64,000 nt of DNA, taken from positions 1-64,000 of the forward strand of contig RPFO01001749.1 of assembly GCA_009746045.1 (NCBI GenBank), in the 5' to 3' direction. The first letter of the stretch is position 1. Each line of letters opens with the position of its first letter. Source of the DNA: Mesostigma viride (taxonomy: Eukaryota; Streptophyta; Mesostigmatophyceae; Mesostigmatales; Mesostigmataceae). Below, piece by piece: positions 39,439-53,500 of this stretch. The notes under the pieces are model-generated. The model ran no database searches. It was given only the letters and a program-made list of their open reading frames with translations, and was not told the DNA's origin. A program made the translations under genes and the position numbers.

Positions 39439-40623
39439 ATGGAGGATGGAGCTATCAACCAACCAGCGGGCTTTATGGACTTCGGGCGGCGCGGCGCTGG
39501 GCTGGATGGACGAGATGGACGCGATGGACGCGGTGGACGCGATGGACGCGGGGCGGCCAGGCGCTGGGAGACCAGGCTGAGGTGCCAGATAATCAGAGCC
39601 AAGGATCGCAGGGCGGGCAGCACGCGCCAGCCGCAGATCAAGCGGCGCCCAAGCGACCAACTGTTGCTGAGGGGTACGCGGTGCTAGGCCAGTTTCAGTC
39701 CATCAAGGACAATTGGCAGCCCCGGGATGCTGAGAGGATGTTAGAGGACATGAACTTGTACACTGAGATATACAACGGTGACAAGCTTCGCATCCTGGCG
39801 TCTAGTGCCTACATACGGCAGTCGGCGAGGCGGCTGTTCAAGTTTGTTCGGGAGCGACACGCGGCGGGGGACACCTGGGCGGCGTTTATGACGCGACTCA
39901 GGGTGTTCCTGAGTGACAAGAGGACCATAGATGGGTCCCACCTGAAGCAAGAATACCTGGACTACAAGCCCATCAAGGGAACTAGTGGTCCACGCCTTTG
40001 AAGACTTCGTCAAGCTGAGGGAGGACGCCATGGCCAAGGGCTTCTTCGTCGCAGATCGGATGGCCATGGGCGACTTTCTCAAGTCGCTGCAACTGGATCC
40101 GGTCACCATGGATAATGTGACCATCCACATGCGACAGGTCCATGGCTGGGCAGCCATGACGGATCAGTTGTATGAGTGTTTCAGCGGCAAGTACGTGGGG
40201 GGTAAGCGCCCTCGTCAGAATGATGAGGAGGCCACTGAACCCACGGTTAAGTCCATGAGGGGATCGGGCCACGGGGGCCCAGCGTCCTCGAGAGGGCCTG
40301 AGACCTCTTCAAGGGGTCGAGGAAGGTCCAGGAGGGGGCGTGACAGAAGGGCTGGACGGGGGACCCCGCCGAAGTCGGGACATCCACAGTCCCAGTTTGA
40401 CTTCAAGAGGGTGGGTGGTCCTCCCAAGGCTGGGCCCAGCAGTGGGACCTCACGGGACATCAGTCAGGTGGAATGTTATTTCTGCCAGGGGAAGGGTCAC
40501 TTCAGGAATGAGTGTCCCTCGTACCTGAGGCAGGAAGGTCAGAGCAAGCCAGCTCAGGGTGGCAGCAAGGACAAGGCTGGTCCATCCCAGGACAAGGGCA
40601 AGGGCAAGGCTGCTGATCATTGA
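39439..40623 (+). pseudogene. P1 Gag, copy II (two frameshifts)
   Basis: Starts MEDGAINQPAGFMDFG. One base is lost near 39550 (CGCGGGGCGG against CGCGGGGGCGG) and two near 39979 (CAAGGGAACTAG against CAAGGGGCAACTAG). After these it runs open with the CCHC knuckle to the TGA at 40621-40623. Confidence 0.8.
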
Positions 40624-43511
40624 TATGAGCCTGCACACATCCCTGAACCCTGGAGGGTGCCCCCAGGGGTGTGTAATGAAGCTGCTAGTGACAGCAGTGA
40701 GGGGCAGCCCCATGCTCTAGTGAAAGAGCCTATTGGACACGATGGGGCAAGCTTGGTTACCACAGAGAGTATGCCAGCTGTAGCTGCAGTGGTTACTCGC
40801 CAACGTGCCCGCCATGGCGGTGCTGAGCCTGAGGTAGGACCTGGTGATGTGGACCCAGGTGGATCTCAGAAGCATTCTGACCGTGCAGGACTGGCACAGG
40901 ATGGTCAGGATGAGGATAGGGCTGGAGACAGTCTGACAGGCACGACCCTGGTGCCTCCTGTACATAAGGGATCTGTACATACCTTGAGTGCTAATAATGA
41001 CAATAAAAGATTTTCTCTCTTGTATGACATTGCCTCAAGGTTGCATACCATGTTTGGCCATGCAGCTCAGTCTTTGCAAGTTGCTAGACGGCTGGGAGGA
41101 AGTGAGTTGTACTCCATCTGCCAACAGGTTGCTCAAGCTTGCAAGTGCAGGCTAGTTGCTAGAAAGCCCAAGCAGTCTCATGCCAGGACTCCTATTTTGC
41201 AGCCAGGCCATGTGCAGGTAGATATTCAGAGAATCAGGGGTTTGAAGCTGCTGGTGGCAGTGGACAGATATACCAAGTACAAGACCCTAGAGATCCTGCC
41301 TGACATGGAGAAGCCTACATTGATTGCTGCTCTGAAGTTGACAAGGAGCAGGTACCCTGGGTTGGAGTTGTTGCAGTGTGACATTCAGTTTGAGTGCTGT
41401 GAGAACCTACCAGAGTTTCCAGAGTTGCTGATTACACCCAGGGAGAGCCACGGCCAGCAAGGGGTGGTGGAGAGAGCCATCCAAGAGATAAAGACTGTGC
41501 TGCTGGTGGAGAGGATTCCAAGGACGTCATCTGCCATTGTGACATCTGCATGGCTACGTTCTGTGGAGGACAGGCTGAACCTGAGGACTCCCATGTTCTT
41601 TGGTGACATTGCCATCAATCCTCTTATGCTGCATACCAGGATGCTGCCAGCTGATGCTGAGCAGGCATGGAAGGAGAAGCTAGAGGCCAAGTTCCTCAAG
41701 CTGAGGCAGAAAGACAAGGGCTGGAGTGTCCTAGAACCTAACGTTGGACAACAGGTTGTTGTGTGGAAGGAACCAAGCTTTCCAGGGAAACGTGGCAGCT
41801 GGCATGATGGGGTGGTGACCCGAGTAGAAGCCGCTGGCCATAAGTGCTGGGTGGCCATTGATGGCTCCCAAGCAGTGCACCGTCTGTCCTGGTCAAAGAT
41901 CCGTCCCCGGGGAGGTAATCAAGGAGACCTCTTCCAGGTGCCCGCTGGTGTACAAGGCGGGGGTGACGTGGAGCTTCCTGATCAGGGTGCTACAGCTGTA
42001 TCGAGCCCTCAGGGTGACCCTGGCCCGGCCCCTGGGGTACCTTCACATACGGTGGTTGGGCAAGCAGGCGGACAGGCTGCACCTCCGGAACGGCCCGACA
42101 CCAGGCCTAGGGGTGTGCGTCTATCAGATATTGTACAGGCTTTGCAAAGAGCCAAGAAGGAGCCTAAGGTGTCCAAGCTTGTCCAGTTGGATGAACCTGA
42201 GGTAGCTGCCATGGAGATAGATACCAATGCGCAGGTTTCTGTCATGGGACCTCAGCATACAGGAGAACTGCTGGTCGGAGAACCAAGTTGCCCCTGGGTG
42301 TCTGATTTCAGTGGTAGGACGCATCTAAGGGTGTTGGGAGAGGTTACTGCCCCTGTCATGGGTGTGGATGTGACCTTCCTTGTCCTAGAGGACTATGATG
42401 GCCCTGTGATTTTGGGTCAGAATTTTCTGGGCAATCCTGGAATTTCTATCAGAGCTACAGCTCTGAGAAGAGATGGCTGGGGGATGATTCCCCTAGAAAA
42501 TTTCAGGACAACATTTCCAGTCAGGTGCAGGGCCAAGCCGGTCAAGGGTGTAAAATGGGATGAAGGGGAGGTGCCCCCAGCGGCCAGTTTGGTTATTCCA
42601 GCTGTGTTGCACCCCAGCAGTATTGGCATAACTCACAGGAGCCTTGCTGCACACTCTCCTTTGACATATGACCAGCTGGTCCAAGAGATGAGCTCGCCTA
42701 CTTTGTTTGAGGCTTGGAAGCTCGCCTTCTCCAAGGCATTGGAGGAGTGGCTGCAGTTTGAGTGTGCTGCACCAACAGACAGACGTCCCCCAGCATCAAG
42801 GAAGCTTGCTTTGAGATTTGTGCTGAAGAGGAAGGTTGTGGATGAGGTATCAGTGCCCCATGTCAGGCCTGTCCTGAATGAGTATCACGGCACGGGGAGT
42901 CTGCCAGGAGAGGAGCTATACACGCCAGGGATGCTACACGACACATGGAGAATTTTGCTATGTCTCTACGTGGGGTTGCTGAACAGGGGAGCAGCTATGT
43001 CATCAGTGCTGCTGGACTTCAAGAGGGCATTTTTAAAATCTGATCCAGAAGTGGCCAGGAGGGTGTGGAAGCAGGATGAGCCTTACTGTGTTGAGGTGCC
43101 TGCCATCTGGAAGCTGGAGCTGCATCAACAATTCCTGGTTATTCTGAAGGGCCTGGAAGGACTCAGGTCGAGCCCAATCATCTGGAGGCTCACGCTGCAG
43201 GAAGCTCTGATCAGTGAGTGTGGCTTGAGAGTGTCTTCAGTTGATCCCTGTTTGCTGCTGGCCCAATGGGAGGGTCTGCCAGTGTATGCTAGTTTGCATG
43301 GAGATGATCTGCATTTGCTAGCCCCCACGACCTGGCTGAAGAAGTATATTCCTGTCATCAGTGGCAAGTTTTCACTGGGCAAGGAGCTGTGGCAGGAGCC
43401 CAACAAGCCTGTAGTGTTCTGTGGAATGCAGGCTACCCTGTTCAGGAGGGACGGGGAGTGGAGTATCAGGCTTCAGGCTGGAGGAGATTATAAACAGACC
43501 ATTGTGAAGGC
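40624..43511 (+). pseudogene. P1 Pol, copy II, 5' part (interrupted by P2)
   Basis: Same content as 22285-25172: integrase, SH3-like tail, retropepsin-like domain and RT through HGDD. It is open from the TGA and breaks where the inverted P2 LTR starts at 43512. Differences from copy I are very few (for example CCTACC for CCTGCC at ~41408). The rest of this gene is at 59088-59795. Confidence 0.88.
43507..43511. repeat. Target duplication of P2, left (AAGGC), copy II
   Basis: Partner of 59088-59092. The pair brackets P2 exactly. Confidence 0.92.
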
Positions 43512-44208
43512 AGTTAAGCTTCTTCGCACACGCAATGTGAAGGATATGGTTGCAATGCAGCAATGTGTGAATATGGTTGGAAACGGAGCTTTGTTAAATC
43601 GGATAATGTTTACAGCGCTCAACACTTGAGGCTTGCACACGAGCTTGCCAAGTCAAGGCACAACACGTGAGGCGGGCTCGCAAGAGATGCCCATTTGGCA
43701 CTGGCCTATTGTTTATATACTTGTGCACTGTGCTTGCTAGTCCTGAGCAGCCTAGGAGGCCTGCTCAGTAATAACACTCCCGGTACAGTATTCACTACCT
43801 GTACAGCGCCCAGCTCCTATACAGTAGGTCTGCCATACAGGCACAGTGACCACAGAGTACAGTCACCACAGTGATTATTGCATCTGCACCTAGAAGTCCA
43901 GGACTAAGCCTGCGGTACCAACAGACCACAGGTTAAGGTTCCTATTTCCTGCGTACGACGTATTAATCCAATACCGTCGTAGGTACAGCACCTAATTCCT
44001 GTCAGCCCAGGAATTACTGTCGACCCCATATGTCGTCGGCAAATATTCACGTCCGACTTAGAAGAACAGCCGGCTCGCGCTCGCGCGCGACCGGGAAGTC
44101 GGAACGCCATAACTTTCTTGATACTCGTCGGAATGAACTCGTTCCGGTGCCGCTGGAATCGCAGAGATATGCCGAATCAGGATCACGCCAATGCGCTTGG
44201 CGTTAACT
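43512..44208 (-). repeat. P2 3' LTR, copy II
   Basis: 697 bp, reversed P LTR. It appears identical to 58391-59087 and 25173-25869. Confidence 0.93.
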
Positions 44209-44665
44209 CCAATCCTTTCTTTTCTTGAGCTGTAGCAGCTCACACAAGTCTACATACAAACACACACAATGGGTACTGGATATCCTCCCCAGACTACAAG
44301 TCACAACCCGCTGGGCATGACAGTCAGCTTGGATTCCTTATTATATGTACATAGCACCCATACTGGCTCAGGAGCACAAACAAATTACAATGAGTCCCTA
44401 TCCCTTCACGGGAGGCTCGTTGTGTTACCCATGTACAAGAGGTTGGCCAACTGTGGCAGCCCATAGGCGTTCAGCTAAGAACTTGAGAAGTATGTACAAC
44501 CTTCAGGACCTTAGGCGAAACCCCAGATAGACATCTCTCCATCAGAGACAATGTCAGACATTCCCACACCAGAGACATGTCTCACCCCTCAAGGTGTGCT
44601 CAGGATTATGTACAATCAAGCTCCCAGCCTGATATCCAGAGTCTTAAGCACCCAGCTCTCAGCTT
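44209..44665 (-). other. P2 3' UTR, copy II
   Basis: Same as 25870-26326, with the polypurine tract complement next to the LTR and no T-arm-like motif. Confidence 0.75.
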
Positions 44666-47600
44666 TTAGACAGATAGACCGACTTGACAGTCAGCATTCA
44701 TGAGCTTCCTCAGTACATTGTACTGGGCTGGGGCCTTGTGTGGCAGCTTTGTCAATGCATCAGCAGGGTTCTCCTCGCCAGGGATATGCTTCAAGTCAAC
44801 CAAACTGGCCAACTCCTTCAGCAACAAATAATCCAGGTCCCGGCTCCTGGCCAGCTGCTTGTGAACAAACTGGACCATACCCATGCTGTCTGTTAGCAAC
44901 AACGTCTCCATCTGCAAGGTCCAAGGGGTAACTGAAGCCAGCTCCAGCATTAACTCCTTTATGTACAGGCTGGACTGGATCCCCTCACATATGGCCCTGC
45001 ATTCTGCCACATCTGAACTGATACAGACCCTCTTCTGCAGTCTGCTGTACCAGCTGAACAAACTTGCCCTGCTCTGATAAAAAGCAAACAGAGCAGCAGA
45101 TCTCCCCCTGACCTTGGTAACCTGGCGAGCATCCATGGAACTGTCAACAAAGATCTCCAAGGTGATAGGCTGGGCAAAGTCAATCCCAGACAAGATCAGA
45201 TCAGGGGTACTCTCCACCAACCGGGCTATGACTCGAGGCTTCTCATCCTCAAGCACCTCATCAGGCATTCTGCTATGGACCATCAAAGACGGACCACAGA
45301 TGCTGGCAAACCAGGCCCACATGCCTCTCAACTCAGGTCCTGCAGCCTGGGTGATCTTCTCTGGCAAGGCCTTCACAATGGTCTGTTTATAATCTCCTCC
45401 AGCCTGAAGCCTGATACTCCACTCCCCGTCCCTCCTGAACAGGGTAGCCTGCATTCCACAGAACACTACAGGCTTGTTGGGCTCCTGCCACAGCTCCTTG
45501 CCCAGTGAAAACTTGCCACTGATGACAGGAATATACTTCTTCAGCCAGGTCGTGGGGGCTAGCAAATGCAGATCATCTCCATGCAAACTAGCATACACTG
45601 GCAGACCCTCCCATTGGGCCAGCAGCAAACAGGGATCAACTGAAGACACTCTCAAGCCACACTCACTGATCAGAGCTTCCTGCAGCGTGAGCCTCCAGAT
45701 GATTGGGCTCGACCTGAGTCCTTCCAGGCCCTTCAGAATAACCAGGAATTGTTGATGCAGCTCCAGCTTCCAGATGGCAGGCACCTCAACACAGTAAGGC
45801 TCATCCTGCTTCCACACCCTCCTGGCCACTTCTGGATCAGATTTTAAAAATGCCCTCTTGAAGTCCAGCAGCACTGATGACATAGCTGCTCCCCTGTTCA
45901 GCAACCCCACGTAGAGACATAGCAAAATTCTCCATGTGTCGTGTAGCATCCCTGGCGTGTATAGCTCCTCTCCTGGCAGACTCCCCGTGCCGTGATACTC
46001 ATTCAGGACAGGCCTGACATGGGGCACTGATACCTCATCCACAACCTTCCTCTTCAGCACAAATCTCAAAGCAAGCTTCCTTGATGCTGGGGGACGTCTG
46101 TCTGTTGGTGCAGCACACTCAAACTGCAGCCACTCCTCCAATGCCTTGGAGAAGGCGAGCTTCCAAGCCTCAAACAAAGTAGGCGAGCTCATCTCTTGGA
46201 CCAGCTGGTCATATGTCAAAGGAGAGTGTGCAGCAAGGCTCCTGTGAGTTATGCCAATACTGCTGGGGTGCAACACAGCTGGAATAACCAAACTGGCCGC
46301 TGGGGGCACCTCCCCTTCATCCCATTTTACACCCTTGACCGGCTTGGCCCTGCACCTGACTGGAAATGTTGTCCTGAAATTTTCTAGGGGAATCATCCCC
46401 CAGCCATCTCTTCTCAGAGCTGTAGCTCTGATAGAAATTCCAGGATTGCCCAGAAAATTCTGACCCAAAATCACAGGGCCATCATAGTCCTCTAGGACAA
46501 GGAAGGTCACATCCACACCCATGACAGGGGCATTAACCTCTCCCAACACCCTTAGATGCGTCCTACCACTGAAATCAGACACCCAGGGGCAACTTGGTTC
46601 TCCGACCAGCAGTTCTCCTGTATGCTGAGGTCCCATGACAGAAACCTGCGCATTGGTATCTATCTCCATGGCAGCTACCTCAGGTTCATCCAACTGGACA
46701 AGCTTGGACACCTTAGGCTCCTTCTTGGCTCTTTGCAAAGCCTGTACAATATCTGATAGACGCACACCCCTAGGCCTGGTGTCGGGCCGTTCCGGAGGTG
46801 CAGCCTGTCCGCCTGCTTGCCCAATCACCGTATGTGAAGGTACCCCAGGGGCCGGGCCAGGGTCACCCTGAGGGCTCGATACAGCTGTAGCACCCTGATC
46901 AGGAAGCTCCACGTCACCCCCGCCTTGTACACCAGCGGGCACCTGGAAGAGGTCTCCTTGATTACCTCCCCGGGGACGGATCTTTGACCAGGACAGACGG
47001 TGCACTGCTTGGGAGCCATCAATGGCCACCCAGCACTTATGGCCAGCGGCTTCTACTCGGGTCACCACCCCATCATGCCAGCTGCCACGTTTCCCTGGAA
47101 AGCTTGGTTCCTTCCACACAACAACCTGTTGTCCAACGTTAGGTTCTAGGACACTCCAGCCCTTGTCTTTCTGCCTCAGCTTGAGGAACTTGGCCTCTAG
47201 CTTCTCCTTCCATGCCTGCTCAGCATCAGCTGGCAGCATCCTGGTATGCAGCATAAGAGGATTGATGGCAATGTCACCAAAGAACATGGGAGTCCTCAGG
47301 TTCAGCCTGTCCTCCACAGAACGTAGCCATGCAGATGTCACAATGGCAGATGACGTCCTTGGAATCCTCTCCACCAGCAGCACAGTCTTTATCTCTTGGA
47401 TGGCTCTCTCCACCACCCCTTGCTGGCCGTGGCTCTCCCTGGGTGTAATCAGCAACTCTGGAAACTCTGGTAGGTTCTCACAGCACTCAAACTGAATGTC
47501 ACACTGCAACAACTCCAACCCAGGGTACCTGCTCCTTGTCAACTTCAGAGCAGCAATCAATGTAGGCTTCTCCATGTCAGGCAGGATCTCTAGGGTCTTG

Positions 47601-47889
47601 TACTTGGTATATCTGTCCACTGCCACCAGCAGCTTCAAACCCCTGATTCTCTGAATATCTACCTGCACATGGCCTGGCTGCAAAATAGGAGTCCTGGCAT
47701 GAGACTGCTTGGGCTTTCTAGCAACTAGCCTGCACTTGCAAGCTTGAGCAACCTGTTGGCAGATGGAGTACAACTCACTTCCTCCCAGCCGTCTAGCAAC
47801 TTGCAAAGACTGAGCTGCATGGCCAAACATGGTATGCAACCTTGAGGCAATGTCATACAAGAGAGAAAATCTTTTATTGTCATTATTAG
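44666..47889 (-). pseudogene. P2 Pol, copy II, integrase to RNase H
   Basis: Unbroken 1,064-residue frame ending at TAA, the same as in copy I (26327-29550). Its N-terminal ~120 residues continue beyond the Q insertion at 55720-56086. Joined across Q the gene would be intact, so the only visible lesion is the Q insertion. Confidence 0.88.
47885..47889. repeat. Target duplication of Q, left (ATTAG), copy II
   Basis: Partner of 55715-55719. Confidence 0.92.
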
Positions 47890-48506
47890 AGTTAACGTAA
47901 AGGATTTACGTTAGATGGATAGAGATTGTTACGCTCTTTCCAACGGCACCTTGAACGCCTCATTTGGTTAAGGAACGTAAAAGTTATGACGTTTCCTAGG
48001 CTGTGCCGACAGTACCCGGCGCGCCACTGTGGGCGCGTACGGACACAGGATGTACAAGTGTCACTTTGATAGTCCGCAGGACGTTGACAGGACTTGTACA
48101 GGACTTGATGGTCAATTGATAGGTAGGCGCACTGTAGCGCGCCAGGACCTATGAGACAATTGATGCTGACTAGTGTACGGATAGGTCCACAGGACTAGCC
48201 GTATGGACAATTGATAGATCTGCGCGCCAAAGGCGTGCCAGAGTCTGTGTAATCAATTGATTGACAGTTCAGCTGTGACAGTGCAGCTGAATACTTGGAC
48301 GCGTCCCTAGTAAGCTATATGAGTGACTTGGTCACACCGGGACGCTAGTTCTTGCGTGCACGTTCTCTTGGCACTGCGACCCTGTCGTCTGTGCTGCGTG
48401 CAGTCTTGGAAGTGACGTGACTTACGTCTGTGTTTCCTGATTGTTAATAAAGGCAACTTCCTGCAAGAACCATGGCGGAATTCGTGGCATTCTTACCCTC
48501 ACAACT
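47890..48506 (+). repeat. Q 5' LTR, copy II (617 bp)
   Basis: Appears identical to 29551-30167 and to the 3' LTR at 55098-55714. Confidence 0.93.
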
Positions 48507-48530
48507 CGTATTACACGCTCTGTCAAAAAG

Positions 48531-49239
48531 ATGCCAAATTCGGAAGAATTTCGGATTCCGGACGATGAGGAAATAGCCGCTCCGCCGGCTGGTTCTTCGT
48601 CAAGACCACTGTGCCGTCGTGGCAACAATTGCTCGACGAAGTTACAGTTTCGCTCGACGAGCTTCATCGTCAGCAGCGTGCAGCTCACGCATTGCTCGGG
48701 GATAACCCCGAGGACCCCGATTTGCCAGCACTGGTGCCGGCAATCCGCAACCTGTTGGACCAGATCGAAACATTTTATCGACATTTACGGTCCAGGTGCG
48801 GGGAGGTTTGCGGTCGGTGACCGAAGTCACGACTGCCATTGAGGAGTTGGACAACGTCCTCTCTTCACTCACCGGTTACCAGAGAAACCTGCAAAACTGG
48901 GCATCGCTTCGCACGGGGGGCGCGCCGGCGGTGTCAACAAATTTGTTTCAGGATCTCGCGCTGTTATCGCTGCTCACTCGCGGCGTACGCAGTCGCGAGC
49001 GCCAGGTTTTAATTAACCTGGTGGCATTTCTCGCCTCTGTGCGAGAGTGGATTCCCGCGGGGTGGGAATTATTGACGATCTTTACACATCCTCTGCGCCT
49101 CGTCGCGCGTCGGCGCGTCGCAACTTACGCGGCGGGGAGCACGCCGGTTTTAATTCATACCGGTGCAGGTCCGGAGCTGGATATGGAGGATCGTGAGTTC
49201 GTATACACGTACTGCGACTTCAGGGGCCTTGACTACTAG
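48531..49239 (+). pseudogene. Q ORF A, copy II (frame-shifted)
   Basis: Starts MPNSEEFRIPDDEE. A base is missing at ~48606 (AGACCACTG for AGACCAACTG), and a second change cluster lies at ~48761 (CCAGATCGAAAC for CCAAATCCGCAAC). The frame after 48796 is again that of the intact ORF A, ending in TAG. One missense change (EDREF for EDPEF) lies near the end. Confidence 0.65.
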
Positions 49240-49408
49240 TCGGCCTAATTTTCTTCTGCAGTACTCGTCGACATTTTTTTGTCGAATTTTCAGCGGCAAT
49301 TCGCGGGGCGGCAGCGACACCGGCGCAGGCGGCAGTGGCGACACAAAAATTTTGTACATATTTTCTGCTGCTTCGTTAAGGTGTTCTTTGAATAGCTGGT
49401 AGTGCAGG

Positions 49409-50522
49409 ATGGCTGAGGGACGCCGTAGCAAGGGTCCAGCCAGTGGGAATAATAATGGGGGTGCTGGTAGTGGAACCGCTCACGTAGATGACGTGGGGCT
49501 TACCGGAGAGATTACCAACCTTCCTCACAATAATAATAATGCACAAGCTATTCATGGCTTTGATCTTACCACACAGGGTCTTTTAATTGTCAATCAGTTG
49601 CAGCCTGTAACCTCAGACTCCAAGCCTAAGCAGGCTGAAGAGTTTGTGGAGGGATTGGAAGGGTTCCCTAGCTTGTACGGTGGTACAAATTACTATCAAA
49701 TCTGGATAGGCAGTAGCACTTTTGGCAAGTGTACTGACCAGATTAAGGACCTAACCAGGGAGTGCAAAAAGGCCAATAAGGCCTGGGCACTGTACGTGGC
49801 TGAGCTGAAGGAGCTGCTGGAGGATCAGAGGAAGAAAGTGGGGATCCATTGGCAGGACAAGTACCAAGGGTGGGAGGTCAAGGGGGACCTGATCCAGAAC
49901 TTTCTCAACTATTGTAAGATGGTTGAGGAGGGCAGGGCTCACGGCTTTAATGTCGCTGATAACATAGCCCTAACCAACTGGCTCAAGGTTTCTGGGCTGG
50001 ATAAGGCGACACGTGGCTCCTTAAAGTCATGTGTGCCCCACACTCACCCTGAAGGCCTACAAGGTCATAATCAAACAAGCACTCGAGGCAGAGGAGCTGT
50101 TTGAGGGTGGAGTGCCAGCAGTGAAGGCTACCCAGGCAGGCGGGCGTACCCAGGGTGGCTCCAAGACGTCTGAGGCTGACCGAAGCCAAGGAGGGCGTAG
50201 GGGCAACCATCACAAGCGCAAGGGAGATCATTCACCTGATTCTGACAGGAGGTCACACTCCAAGTCGGTGTTCAGGCGGGTGGGTGGTCAGCCCAAGCAG
50301 GGCAACGCGTCTGACAATGGGGGCAGTGGCCAGGGCAAGTCCAAGATACAATGCTACCTGTGCAAGGGGTGGGGGCACATCAAGAAGGAGTGTCCCAGCT
50401 TCAAGAAGTCCCAGGGCCAGGGCAGCAACAAGAATAACAACAACAACAAGAAGAACAACAACAAGTCCCAGGCAGGCCAGCCTTCAAAGGGCAGTCAGCA
50501 AGAAGACAACAAGGAGCAGTGA
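49409..50522 (+). pseudogene. Q Gag, copy II (frame-shifted)
   Basis: In frame for ~208 residues. Two single-base deletions near 50026 and 50046 (AAAGTCATG for AAAGGTCATG; CTCACCCTGAAG for CTCAACCCTCAAG) then shift it. The CCHC part is intact in the new frame to the TGA at 50520-50522. Confidence 0.8.
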
Positions 50523-53500
50523 CTGTCTGAGGCAACCCCTACACACCTTAATTCACCCAAGGGGGAGGCCAGGTGCTCCAATGCAGATTTTATATCTGGG
50601 CAACAAGAGGGTGATCTCCAGGTTCAGTGTGGCCCCAGGTCACCTGGAGAGGTACAGGTTCCTATGAAGACGTCCTTGACAGCTGATGCAGCTGTAAGTA
50701 TGTCTGACCCTATGCATCCTCGTGCTGGGCACGAGGGTGGACCTCTCATTTTGAGAGAAACCAATGTACAACCACAGAGGGGTGTGAAGGCCTCTGGTGG
50801 TATGCATGTGGTCCCTGCTGGCGGTCCAGGTGTTGGGCATGAGCAGGGTGACTCAGGCTCTGAGTCAGAACAGGATGGAAGTCAGCATGGTGATGCTGGA
50901 CAACCTGACAGCACAGTCCTGACTGTGCCAGGGACTGCTTCCTCTGTGTACCAGGAGTTGGGTGCCCGAATCCACAACATGTTTGGGCATGCCACTTCTC
51001 TGTCAAACAACTTTGCCTTCCGTATGGGCAGGGCACCCCTTCTTAAGGCGTGTCAGCAAGCTGCCTCACGGTGTAAGTGCCAGTTGTCCTCCAACAAGCC
51101 CAGGAAATCACATGCCAAAGCTCTACCTCAGAGCATTGGTGATCTGCAGTGTGATATCCAACACATCAGGGGCATGCAACTGTTGGTGTGCGTGGACAGG
51201 TACACGAAATACAAGGTGCTGGAGCATTTACCTTCTATGAAGAACAGGTACTTGCTGGCTGCCCTGCAGAATGTAAGAGCCAAGTTTCCTACCACAAGGA
51301 TCCAGGTGGACATGCAGTTTCAGCATCTCAAGGGTGATCCTACCCTTCCTGAGTTGCTGGTTACACCTAGGGAGGCTCATGGGCAGCAGGGTGCTATCGA
51401 GAGGGCAATCCAGGAGGTCAAGAAATTGATCATCTCTGAAGACTGGGTACCCTTGTCTGCACCTGCACTTGTCAGGAGTGCATGGCTGAGGAACGTGGAG
51501 CAGCAGCTGAACAGCAGGGTTAACTTCTACTATGATGGAGTTGCTGTCAGCCCAATGGGTCTATATCATGGCCTGTGCCCACCACATGTGCTGGAGGGCT
51601 GGAAACATGCTGCACATGTCACCTTTGCCAAGCTGAGGGAGAAGGACCGGGGTTGGAAGATGCTGGAGCCACAAGTGGGTCAGAAGGTCCTAGCTTGGAA
51701 GGAACCTAGCCTTTATGGCAAACGTGGTAGCTGGAGTCCTGGGGTGGTTACCCAGGTTGATGAAGCTAGCCACGCATGCTTGGTCAGCATGGAGGACGAA
51801 CCAAAGCATGTACACCGGCTGAGTTGGTCATATGTCAAGCCTAACCTGATGAATGAGGGCAGTCAGGCACAAGGCTCACAGGATCTGCAGGATTTTCAGG
51901 TCCCAGGTGACATCACTGACGCAACGACCACATCTGTTGCAGGGGAATCTGTCAGCCCTGGCCAGGTTGCAGAGGTACTTGTTGAACAGGCTGCAAGGTC
52001 AACAGCTGGGGAGTCAACTGTCAAGCCCAAGGCACTAACCAAGCCCAGGGGGACAAGTTTGGCTGGATTGATTGGGGCTCTACAAAGGGCCAAGAAGCAG
52101 CCCAAGGTAGCCAAGCTCAGGTGGCATGGCAATCTGGGGCTGGACACTGCCTTAGAGGTAGACACTAATTCTCAGGTCTCCATTATTGGGACCAGGGCTG
52201 CAGCAGGGTACAGCATGTCTGAACCCAGCTATCAGTTTGTGTCTGACTTCAGTGGCGGGGTACACGTGAAGGTACTGGGTGAGGTATTCATTCCTATCCT
52301 TGGACAGGACACTGCTTTTTGTGTCTTGGAGGGCTATCAAGGACCTGCTCTTCTGGGGCAGAATTTCCTATGCCAGGATGGGGTAGTGATCACGTCCTCT
52401 CTCCTGACTAAGGAAGGGGCTGGTCAGGTCCCACTGATTAATTTCAGGACCACTCACCTATCACGTGCAGTAACCAGGACGGTTAAGCGTGTGCAAGTGT
52501 GCCAGGGGCAGGAGCCCTTGGTTGATGACCTCATACTGCCAGCTGCTAGTCATCCAAGCAGTTTGGGCATTGGTCCTCACTCACTTGCTGGACACAGCCC
52601 TATCAACTACCAAGGCCTGGTGAAGCTCATGTCCTCTCCCATTATGTGTCCCCAGGTCACACTGGGTCTCATTAAATCTGGGGAGGATGGATCTCCAAGA
52701 AATGCGTGGAACCTGTCAATGACCTGCCTCCTGCACGACGTCTACTCAAGCTCAAGTTTGTCATCAAGATGAAGGAGGTGGACGGGGTCAAGGTACCACA
52801 TGTCAGGCCAGTGCTGAATGAGTTCAAGGGTACTGGTGAGTGCACTGCTGAGGAGTTGTATACCCCTGGCATGCTGCATGATACTTGGAGGCTGCTGCTG
52901 TGTGTCTTTCTAGGCCTTCTCAACAAGGGCTTGGACTATGGCTCAGTGGTGATAGACTTCAAGAGGGCATTTCTGGAGGGTGATGCAGATGTGGCACAGG
53001 AAAAGTGGGAGGGCAAGACGCCTTTCTATGTTAGGGTGCCTGCTGTATGGAAAAGGGACATCCACACGGAGTTCCTTAAAATCCTCAAGGGCCTGGAGGG
53101 CCTGAGGTCAAGTCCAATAATCTGGAGGGAGACTCTCAACCGTTTCCTGAAGGAGCATTGCAACTTGAAGGTCTCTCCTGTAGACCCCTGTCTGTTTCTG
53201 GGGCAATGGGAAGGCCTGCCAGTGTATGCTTCGCTGCACGGGGATGACCTACATCTGATAGCTCCCACGTCGTGGCTTAAGGAGCTGATCTCCATCATTA
53301 AGTCCAAGTTTCCTCTGGGTAGGGAGCAATGGCAGGTGGAGAATGAGCCTCTGCTGTTTGTGGGCATGGAGGCCACACTGGTGAAGAAGGGAGGGGAGTG
53401 GCGTATGCTGCTGGTGGGGGGCAATGACTATCAAGAGACCCTCATTAGCAAGCTTCCTCCAACCATCACACAGGCACTGTGTCCCATGGTGAGGGGCATG